A stretch of DNA of 64,000 bases, taken from the NCBI GenBank assembly GCA_949126835.1, contig OX421497.1, positions 16,489,823 through 16,553,822 of the forward strand. The letters run 5' to 3'. Origin of the DNA: Anisus vortex. Lineage: Eukaryota > Mollusca > Gastropoda > Planorbidae. The notes beneath the pieces were generated by a model, which searched no databases, had not been told where the DNA came from, and saw only the letters and a list, made by a program, of their open reading frames with translations. This document shows, piece by piece, positions 45,250 through 56,300 of this stretch; position 1 is the first letter of the stretch; each line of letters starts with the position of its first letter. Position numbers and translations under genes: made by a program.

Positions 45250-45990
45250 TTATGCCTTTCGCCCCGCCTGGGACATAGGCCGCCAAAAAGAGTCCTCCAG
45301 GTATCCCGATCCTGGGCCAATTTCTCTATCTGACCCCAGTTTAGCCCTAGCCCTTTAACTTCGGTTTCCATATCACGCCTCCAGGTGTTTCTCGGTCGAC
45401 CTCTTTTCCTTTAGCATTGAGGTTGCAAGTGAGCGCTTGCCGAGTGACACTGTATGCCGGTTTTCTGAGGGTGTGGCCAATCCATTTCCATCTCTTTTGG
45501 GAAATTTCCTCTTCCACGGGCCTCTGTTTAGTTCGTTGCCAGAGTTCTTCATTACTGATGGTTTCTGGCCAACTTATCATAAGGATTCTTCTGAGGCATG
45601 TGTTAACAAATGCCTGTATTTTCCTGACATTGGTGGCTGTCATTCTCCAAGTTTCCGATCCATACATCACAAAGGGTTTAACAATGGTGTTAAATATTCT
45701 TAACTTTGTGTTCAGGATTAGAATTTTGGAGCTCCAAACCTCTTTCAGTTGGTTAAAGGCTGCCCTTGCTTGACCCGTTCTGGCTTTTATATCTGCTTCG
45801 GTACCTCCTAGTTTGTCTACTATGCTGCCTAAGTACTTGAAACTTTCTACTTCTTCTAGGTTTTCTCCTGCTAGCACTATTGGCGAGAAGCTTGTTCCAT
45901 TGACATTTAGGACTTTACTTTTTCCTCGGTGGATATTTAGGCTAATGCATGCAGAATAATTTGCTACATCTGTTGTTTTCTCCTGCATTT
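45250..45990 (-). pseudogene. 5'-truncated RTE-like LINE, 3' end of ORF
   Basis: A minus-strand ORF of 213 codons (45347-45988) reads [32 protein letters not shown] and [20 protein letters not shown], the C-terminal blocks of RTE-type LINE proteins. The polymerase core and endonuclease are absent. The 3' UTR (TTTGGCGGCCTATGTCCCAG) runs to about 45250. A relative lies at 7215-7790. Confidence 0.8.
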
Positions 45991-46221
45991 GTTGTTGGGT
46001 GTTGAACTAAATAATAATTAAATAAATATGGGGGAGGGAGGGGCAGGCAGTTCTAAACATTGATGGATCTATTTATTGCAGCCCAGACAGACTTGGCCCT
46101 TAACCAACAACGGATGTACAATCTAGACGCAACCTTGACCAAGTATATTTTTTAATATGACTATTAGACAACAAGATTCATTAGTATGGCATTTTGGTCA
46201 CGTGTTTTTTTTCAATACCAG

Positions 46222-46811
46222 CGTTATTATTCACGTTATTATTCACGTTATTATTCACGTTATTATTCACGTTATTATTCACGTTATTATTCACGTTATT
46301 ATTCACGTTATTATTCACGTTATTATTCACGTTATTATTCACGTTATTATTCACGTTATTATTCACGTTATTATTCACGTTATTATTCACGTTATTATTC
46401 ACGTTATTATTCACGTTATTATTCACGTTATTATTCACGTTATTATTCACGTTATTATTCACGTTATTATTCACGTTATTATTCACGTTATTATTCACGT
46501 TATTATTCACGTTATTATTCACGTTATTATTCACGTTATTATTCACGTTATTATTCACGTTACTATTCACGTTATTATTCACGTTATTATTCACGTTATT
46601 ATTCACGTTATTATTCACGTTATTATTCACGTTATTATTCACGTTATTATTCACGTTATTATTCACGTTATTATTCACGTTATTATTCACGTTATTATTC
46701 ACGTTATTATTCACGTTATTATTCACGTTATTATTCACGTTATTATTCACGTTATTATTCACGTTATTATTCACGTTATTATTCACGTTATTATTCACGT
46801 TATTATTCACG
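46222..46811. repeat. 12-bp satellite (CACGTTATTATT)n, about 49 copies
   Basis: Almost perfect, with one T-to-C variant near 46562. Because the unit is a multiple of three, several frames remain open and give ORFs of 208-244 codons (HVIIHVII, VNNNVNNN, YYSRYYSR, LLFTLLFT); none is a gene. Confidence 0.95.
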
Positions 46812-47307
46812 TGTATTTGAGCCTTGTAATATATAAAACAAGAGAATATATAACAAGAGTAAAAGTATACAATGTCACAATTTTTGTATAAGTTAGGGCT
46901 CTTCACCACCCCACCAATAAGTCAACGCGACCAAAGGTATCAATTACCTCTTCCATTACATTACAACAATAATAGCTACACTAAAAGCCCCTGCAAAGGC
47001 TTAAGATAAGATACTATAAAATTAAAGTTAAACATTTGATCGGCTTGTGAGAGCAATTTGGATTTGTTCTATTGCAATGGAAAACAACCTGAATTGCAAT
47101 GGCGATTTGGGGGTCGGAGGGAGGGAAACTATCAGTATTTTAACACAAAAAAAACAGCAATATTTTTCTGTATTATTTTTAAACCTTTACTTTTCTTTCA
47201 TATATATATATATAAGTATATGTGTGTATGTATGTGTATATGTGTGTATGTATGAGTACTTTATAAAATAATAATTACTCGTACATTTCAGAAGCGGAAC
47301 AACCAAA

Positions 47308-47315
47308 TATAAAAA
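47308..47315 (+). promoter_or_regulatory. Candidate TATA box of the CARD gene
   Basis: TATAAAAA lies 77 bases upstream of the proposed start codon at 47385. AT-rich context makes chance occurrence possible. Confidence 0.25.
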
Positions 47316-47384
47316 TAATTACATTCAAGCTACAGCACATAAAGAGAGACGCCCATCAGCAAAATTTGAAGTTTTCTTTCAAAC

Positions 47385-49204
47385 ATGGCATACTATATGG
47401 ATGATGCTGATGACAGTCCTAGTGCTAATTATATGGATTTAACAGATGAGAATATTGACTCAATAATCAACGAGAATTTCCAATACATCTGCGACAACTT
47501 AAGGGTTTATGACCTGATTACAGGAAGTCATAGTTTTGTTAGAATTATTCCAAGTAAATATTGAATTCTTTTTTTTTAAACAGTTTCTAAGTAAAACATT
47601 TCTCCTGTAAACACAGCGTTTACTGTCTACTATATCAAGGGTCGGCAACCTATGGCACGCGTGCCAGACTTGGCATAGAGAGCAATTTCCAATGGCACGC
47701 ATAGACCTCCCAAATTAAGTTTCTTCCAAGAGAAATGTAGTGCTAAAGGAGGATGGCTTGATGTTGGTGCGTTGAATGAATTATAAATCTTACGTTGGCA
47801 CACGATTATCAAAAGGTTGCCGACCCCTGATCTATCTATAAACCCGTGGAAGTGTCTGGGGGAAGGGGTCTTGGGGGCAATCTGTTGATTACTGCACTAT
47901 TTATATTTATTCTTGTCATTTCAGACGCTCTCATGGAAGAACTTCGAATAAAAGATCCTGAGTTAAAAATAAAACATGCTGAGAAATTTCTGATTTATTA
48001 TTTAAAATCTAGAGATCCAGGAAAAGGAAAAGTTCTTAAAGATGCGCTGCTTAAGCCAGGTAATTTGGTACCAAAAAACAACAACACCAAAACAATAAAC
48101 AAACAACAAACAAAACAAAAAAATCAAGACAGATAACAAAATATCTCTACAAGTGTAAGATATATATAAAGCAGATAACCATCATTTGAAACCCATCTCA
48201 ATGTGTCTAAATGTGGAGATCAACAGAGACCCATACAGCCAAACATTTCTGTTCTCTTATATAGATCAATTCTTCTGTAGAAATCACAAGAATAAATCTT
48301 TCTATGCAGCTACGTCAAGGAAATAAACAAAGTTTTATTTTTCCACCAAAGTTTAACATGAACGTTGAATGACGTCAAACTGCCAAGGAATATAACTTTT
48401 TCAGAAATTAATTGAAATATTTTATGACTTATAAGTATTTTTTTTTCAAGTGTTACTTGACAGGAGAGTAAACTTTTGGACAGGTCTTCTAATTATTTCA
48501 CTATTTGACTTTTTTAGAGCACGACTTGGTAAGAAAAGTGTTTTCTTCAAGAGCATCGGAGCTAGACAAAGAAGCACACTCCAATGAACGAACGTTATTA
48601 GATCTCCATATAAGGCAGATAGTTGACACTATAGACTGTGATGCAATGTGGCTCGCGGAATGCCTGCAGCGAAATCTGATCACTGCAAATGATTTTCAAG
48701 AGGTAATGTAATATTATAATTGTCAGCTTTCGAAAACAAACGTTGAAGGTTAGAGTTAGTTTTGAGGTTAGGGTTAATGATGAAGGTTAGTGTTCAGGCT
48801 AGAATTAGTGGTGATTTTTTCTAACTTTTTCCTCATCCAATTTGTTGATGTGTCCAGTGTGTTTTTAGCCTTTTTCGACATTTCATTTATAGCATCCATA
48901 AACTCTTTCTAATTTTAGTTCTTTTCAAGACTTATCCTAATAATTGATACAAACTCGAAGATTTAACATTCTTTTGTTTTTTATTTATATTTCAACACAG
49001 ATTCAAGCAAATCGCAGAAATAATGGGCCAGGTAGAGGGGTTGTACTCTTAGTGGAATGCGTGAAGAGAGCCAAGGATGGTTATGCCAAATTTATGAAAC
49101 TGCTTTGGAAAATGGACCGTGTTTCATTGGTGAAAGAAATCGACCCCGAAAAATATGAAAGTATGCTCTGTACATTAATTAACGTTGATACAGAATATTT
49201 TTAG
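47385..49204 (+). CDS. Dual-CARD exons 1-4, possible short isoform
   Basis: If the GTATGC donor at 49161 is not used, exon 4 reads on to a TAG at 49202-49204, giving a 221-residue protein made of little but two CARDs. Splice signals: acceptors TTTCAG before 47925, TTTTTAG before 48518 and TTCAACACAG before 49001; donors GTCATA (47527), GTAATT (48060) and GTAATG (48703). CARD identity rests on the spacing of hydrophobic residues across six helices, the conserved LL.YL/LL.CV core blocks and an interior intron. A CARD-only form could act as a dominant-negative or decoy. Confidence 0.7.
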
Positions 49205-50236
49205 TAACTCTGTTAAACTACATTAAAACATACATTACAAAGAACATTCATTGTACTACCCACAACCTATACTACCCACAAACTTTACTACCCACAACCT
49301 ATAATACCCATAAAATATACTACCCACAAACTATACTACCCACAAACTTTACTACCCACAACCTATAATACCCATAAAATATACTACCCACAAACTATAC
49401 TACCCACAAACTATACTACCCACAAACTATACTACCCACAACATATACTACCCACAAACTTTACTACCCACAACCTATAATACCCATAAAATATACTACC
49501 CACAAACTATACTACCCACAAACTATACTACCCACAAACTATACTACCCACAACCTATACTACCCACAAACTTTACTACCCACAACCTATAATACCCATA
49601 AAATATACTACCCACAAACTATACTACCCACAAACTATACTACCCACAACCTATACTACCCACAAACTTTACTACCCACAACCTATACTACCCACAAACT
49701 ATACTACCCACAAACTATACTAGCCAAAAACTATACTACCCACAAACTATACTAGCCAAAAACTATACTACCCACAAACTATACTACCCACAAACTATAC
49801 TACCCACAAACTATACTAGCCAAAAACTATACTACCCACAAACTATACTACCCACAAACTATACTACCCACAACCTATACTACCCACAAACTATACTACC
49901 CACAAACTATACTAGCCAAAAACTATACTACCCACAAACTATACTACCCACAAACTATACTACCCACAAACTATACTACCCACAAACTATACTACCCACA
50001 AACTATACTACCCACAAACTATACTACCCACAAACTATACTACCCACAAACTATACTACCCACAACCTATACTACCCACAAACTATACTACCCACAACCT
50101 ATACTACCCACAAACTATACTACCCACAACCTATACTACCCACAAACTATACTACCCACAACCTATACTACCCACAAACTATACTACCCACAAACTATAC
50201 TACCCACCAACTATATATTAATATATATAATAATAC

Positions 50237-50330
<94 letters not shown>

Positions 50331-53300
50331 TAATTGTGAAAAGACAAGTAAACTCATAAACATTTGATTTATTTCTGCTTTCAGAATTCAAAGCTATGGA
50401 TAGAGACAATGATTGTGATGGGGGATTTAATGAAATGGGTAAGTAAATCACTGTCACAATTTTAAGTAGCTATAAATTTGTCGGCGATTGTAAATATGGT
50501 GCTTAAAGTTTACTGCCATCTGTCCTGGAAACCCTCTCCCCCATCTGCACATCTTATCCTGGGGCCTTAGTATTATTTACATTTCGAATGGCAGCTGTGA
50601 TTTTCTCGCGAGTGATGGATTCCATATTTATATCCAGGTCTTCTTCTGCGTCAGGAATATTTACGAATATTGATGATCTACTCAATGATCTGCTCTATTA
50701 AAAATCTCTTTAAAGTCTTCTCCCCACATCTGGAGTTTGGCTTTTTCTTTTGTAATGGTGCCGCCATCTGCTGCATCCATTGTGAGGTCCTGGATGTTCC
50801 TTCTCTCGTCTATCGCTTTCCATGTGTCTACAGATATCCACTCTTCCTTAACGCTTTTCCTGCATTCTATGGTCTGTTTTTCTGCTTCGTCACAGCCTTA
50901 TTAAATGCGTCAATGCGTATTGCTGTTTTATCCTGAATGATGTTAAATGTATTCCTTAGTGCTGTCTTCAATATGTGCTTGGTTGATGTATTCCTTAGTG
51001 CTGTCTTCAATATGTGCTTGGTTGCTGTGTATTTTAATTAGTCAACATCAAATAATAGTTTCTATCTCCTTCCAATATGGGTATTTTAACTTGAGAGCTT
51101 TTTTCGCTACACAAAGTTTATGATCTGATCGCTTCCTATATCTGCATGTCGCATTACTCTTACATCCTGGATATTTTCAATTTGCCGTTAAATATTATAT
51201 GGTCTATCTGGTTATGGCTTTGTCCGTCAGGTGAATTCCATGTCACTTTGTGAATCTTCTTGTGTTGAAAGAGTGTGCCACCAATGATGAGGTTGTTCTC
51301 TTCACAGAGACCCACAAGTCTTTCCCCACTCTAAGTGATTTCGCCAACTCCATGTCGACCCATGACTCTCTCCCTATTCATGTTATTTCCTACCCGAGCG
51401 TTAAAATCTCCCAATCATGAACAGGACGTCAAATCTCGGGGTGTCATTTAGGATTGATTGAAGAAACCCATAGAAGTTTTCTTTGTCTTCTTCGTCTGCT
51501 CTATCTGTTGGGGCATAAGCGACTACCAGGGACTGTTTTGCAAACCTCGAATTCAATCGTACACAGAAAAGCCGTTCATTAACATGTTTCCATTGCAAGA
51601 GGCAATCTGCGTGTTTCTTGCTAATGATGAGACCATTCCAAATATATTTGAGTTAGAATGCAATACTAATCATCATTTAACTTCCACTGCACGATGTCAT
51701 GACGGTCATTTCAATATGATCATAACTGCATCAGGCGGCACCGCAAAGAGAGGAGGGGCATAAACAGTGAAATCTTAAATACATTTTGAAGATTTTTTTC
51801 TTCTTCTATTAGCCTGTCTGCAGAGCTGTTTGCTTTCTTGCAGTCAATGCCAGACAAACATATTTACAAGTCTTTTTCAGTTATTCAATATTGCTATACA
51901 GTGGGCTGGTAATGGTAAATCTGAAAAACATTTAAGAGGCGGCATTTCGAAAACTTGCATCATTTGAACTGTCCTATTTTTAGTTATATATTGCGCTTTA
52001 TTTTCTCTGCATTTAAGCGTTAAGCATTTTAACGCATTTGCGTTGCATGACTATTCGAATGTGTAAATTCTCAATGACTCAATTCTCCATAACTCAATTC
52101 TCCATAACTCAATTCTCCATTACTCAATTCTCAATGACTCACTTCTCAATGACTCACTTCTCAATGACTCACTTCTCAATGACTCACTTCTCAATGACTC
52201 ACTTTTCAATGAATCAATTCTCAATGACTCAATTCTCAATGACTCAATTCTCAATGACTCAATTCTCCATAACTCAATTCTGCATCACTCAATTCTCATT
52301 GACTTAATTCTCAATTACTCAATTCTCAATGACTCAATTCTCAATGAAGAAATTTTTAATGACTCAATTCTAAATGACTCACTTCTCAATGACTTACTTC
52401 TCAATTACTCATTTCTCAATGACTCAATTCTCAATGATTCAATTCTCAATGAAAAAATTCTTAATGACTCAATTCTCAATGACTCACTTCTCAATGACTC
52501 ATTTCTCAATGACTAATTTCTCAATGACTCACTTCTCAATGACTCAATTCTCAATGACTCAATTCTCCATGCATAACTCAATTCTCCATAACACAATTCT
52601 CATTGATTAATTCTCAATGACTCAATTCTCAATGACTCAATTCTCAATGACTCAATTCTCAATAACCCAATTCTCCATAACTCAATTCTCATTGACTTAA
52701 TTCTCAATGACTCAATTCTCAATGACTAAATTCTCAATGACTAAATTCTCAATGACTAAATTCTCAATAACCTAATTCTCCATAACTCAATTTTCATTGA
52801 CTTAATTCTAAATGACTCAATTCTCAATGACTCAATTCTCAATGACTCAATTCTCAATGACCCAATTCTCAATGACTCAATTCTCAATGACTCAATTCTC
52901 AATGACTCAATTCTCAATGTCTCAATTCTCAATGACTCAATTCTCAATGACTTAATTCTCAATGACTCAATTCTCAATGACTCAATTCTCAATGACTCAA
53001 TTCTCAATGACTCAATAATCAGTGACTTGTTTTTTTAACGCTTTTGTTTTTGTGCCTGTGTTTTGTTTTAATATTTTATTTTTGTTTATTATTCTGTTAA
53101 TTTATTTTACGTTTTTTTTATTAGTCTTTAATAATAATAATAATAATAATAACGGTGCTTATATAGCGCATATCCCGTTGGTGACAGTTCTATGCGCTGA
53201 CGACAGTTACAGAATACAGACAGACAACGAAATATGTAGTAATACGCTAATTCTGCTGACGAAATAGGTGAGTCTTCAGCCGGCTCCTGAAGGTGTCATA

Positions 53301-56300
53301 GCTAGGGCTCTGGCGAAGCTGTAGTGGGAGGTGATTCCAAGCGGACGGTCCTGCGTAGGAAAAGGAACGTTCGCCAGCGGACACTAGCCTCACACGAGGG
53401 ATCCGCAGAGTAAGCGCGTCAGAAGTCGAACGAAGTGGGCGGGACTGGGTGTAGAGCTCCATACAAGAGCGAAGATAATCCGGGGCGCAGTTATTCAGGC
53501 ACCTATAACAGAGGGAAGCCAGCTTATATGAGATCCGGTTGTTGATGGGTAGCCAGTGCAGAGATCGGAGCAGAGGATTGATATTATTTGACTTCTTCTT
53601 CTTGAGAACTAGTCGGGCTGCGCAGTTCTGGATACGTTGGAGTCCTTGAAGGGAGGAGGCCGAGAGACCAGCCAAAAGCGAATTACAATAGTCCAAGCGG
53701 GAAAAGAGGAGAGAGATGATGAGCTTAACACAAGCTTCCTTGGTGAGATAACGACGGATGGCGGCAATACGACGCAGATGGAAGAAGCAGATTTTGGTGA
53801 GGAAGGAGATGTGGGTCTGCATGGACAGCGTGGAGTCCAGATAGACGCCAAGGCTTTTGATAGTCGGGGAAAAAGGCACAGTTACATCAGCCAGCTGAAG
53901 ATCGGACGCAGTGAGGGACACGACCCTCTGTCTCGTACCGACGATAAGAGCTTCAGTCTTCTCACTGTTAAGCTTCAACTAGTTTTCCGTCATCCAGCTC
54001 TGGATGTCCAGGAAACAGATGGAGATGGAAGTAAGGAGCCTGTCGAAGTACTCAGGCTCTGCATTGTTATACAGCTGGGTGTCATAAAAAAATGTGCTTC
54101 CAATATTTTTAAAATGCAGACTTTTAAAATAAATTATTTGAAAACAATCACAATATTTCAATGGTACCCGATGTATGTTAATGGATTACCATTCATCCAT
54201 CCCTGTGGCACTACAGCCCATGTAGGGCTTTGGCCTGCTTCACCACCTCCTTCCATTCGGGCCTATCCCTGGCTTTTCTTTCGCCAAGCCCGCACGCCAA
54301 GCTTTTGCAAATCTGCTTCTACAGCTTCAAGCCATCTTTGTCTTGGTCTGCCCCTAAGCCTCTTTCCTCTTGGTCTCTGGTGATGTACTGTTCTGGCTGC
54401 TCTGTCGTCTGTCATTCTTTCCAAGTGGCCTGCCAACCTCAGTCTGCCCTTCTTTATTTCAGCTACCACCGTTGGATCCTTGTACAGGGTGTACAGTTCT
54501 TCGTTTGTCCTTGACCTCCAGCCATCTAGGTCTTGCACAGCTCCATATATCTTCCGCAGCACTTTTCTCTCCCAGGTATTAAGCAGGGCTTCAATGGATT
54601 TTGTCATTGTCCATGTTTCACTGCTATACATCACCACTGGTCTTATTATGGTTTTGTATATTACCTTCTTCGTTTTTTTTTAGATATTTTGTTGCGGAAT
54701 ACATTTTGGAGGCTGAAATAGGCACGATTTCCTGCACTATTCTTTCTTTTATTTCAGGTAGTATTTCATTCCTTTCATTAGGGCTTGACCCTAAGTATTT
54801 GAAAGTATCTACTCTTTCAAATGTGCGATTCTTGGTTTTGAAGTCTTCATTATCTTCTTCCTTTGTATCATCCCTCATCAGTACCATGTACTTTGTTTTG
54901 TGGTCATTGATTTCAAGTCCTGCCAGCTTCCGTCTCTGTAAGAGCTTGTTGAATGGCATTTTTATTCTTTCTAAGCAAGGCTATATCATCAGCATACGCT
55001 AGGTACTGCAGAGGTTGGCTATATAGAGTTCCGCTGGGGTGTATGCCTAGGGCTTCTCAATTGAAGTATTCTTTTATCGTCCCTCTAGTGTCTACGTTAA
55101 TGTTTCTTATGACTCTATCTAGTACTAGGTTGAATAGCATGCACGATAGTGAGTCTCCTTGTCGGAGTCCTTGTTGAATTGGGAATTACCGCGAGTACTC
55201 TCCCTGGGCCTTGACTTTACTTCTAGATCTATGTAGGATCATGTATATTAGTCTAGTTAGCTTATTAGGGATCCCAAAGACTTCCAGTGTTTCATATAGA
55301 TATTTTCTATCAATACTATCATGAGCCATTTTGTAGTCTATGTAGAGCTGATGTACTGGTATATTATATTCATAACATTTTTCTAGCAGACATCTAATGG
55401 TAAAGATCTGGTCATTTGTGGATCTGTTAGGTCGGAATCCGCATTGCTAATCACCTAGTATATTTTCTGTATATTGTTGTAGTCTACTTGCTATTAATTT
55501 AGACATAGCCTTGTATGTAACATTTAAAAGTGAGATTCCTCTATAGTTTGCACAATTAGGTTTAGATCCTTTCTTGTGTATTGGTGTTACTAATGCCGTT
55601 TCCCAGTCTGTAGGCATTTTTTCTTCTTGCCATATTTTTTCTATTAGCTTGTGTATTTCTATGTGTAGCTCTCTCCCGACATATTTAATAAGCTCTGCTG
55701 TGATAAGGTCCTCTCCTGGGGCTTTATGATTCTTGAGTGACATTATTTCCTTTGTTGTTTCCTCTAGCGTTGGTGAGTTTACAAGAGGGTCTGGTCCTCC
55801 ATAAGGCAGGTTATATTGGTGTGTCATTTTCTCCTGTATTTGGTTTATTTAGTAGTTCCTCAAAGTATTCTGCCCATCTCTCTAGAACTCTACTGTTTTC
55901 TGTTGTTAGTTCACCCTGATTATTTTCACACATGTGGGGTCTTGCTTGAAAACCATTTTTCTCGTCCTTTATTTTCATGTACATTCCTCTCACATCTCGG
56001 CTCCTTGCCAATTCTTCTATCTCCAATAGTTTAGCTTTTTCCCAGTCCCTTTTTTTCTTTCTGCATAATTTAGTGGCTTTCCTTCTAGCTTCTGTGTATA
56101 GTTGTCTGGTATTTCTAGTTTCTCTTTGTAGCATCAACATTCTTGTTTTGTTCCTGTCCTCTAGGATTTGTCTGCATTCATTGTCAAACCATCCTCCTCT
56201 TTTATAGCTTTGTTTGTATCCTATTATTTCTTCCGTTGTGCACTTTACTGCATTTTTAATTATATCCCAATGTTTGTTAATGCCGTTGTCCGCGTCCTCA

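Noticed and set aside
46157..46909. Long ORFs of 208-244 codons in several frames
   Set aside because: All are translations of the 12-bp (CACGTTATTATT)n satellite.
50385..50438. EF-hand loop in exon 5 (DRDNDCDGGFNE)
   Set aside because: Acidic spacing and final Glu fit partly, but the conserved Gly at position 6 is missing and no flanking helices fit.
49250..53026. Regular repeats that might look like a CRISPR array
   Set aside because: Units are contiguous without unique spacers, and the DNA is animal.
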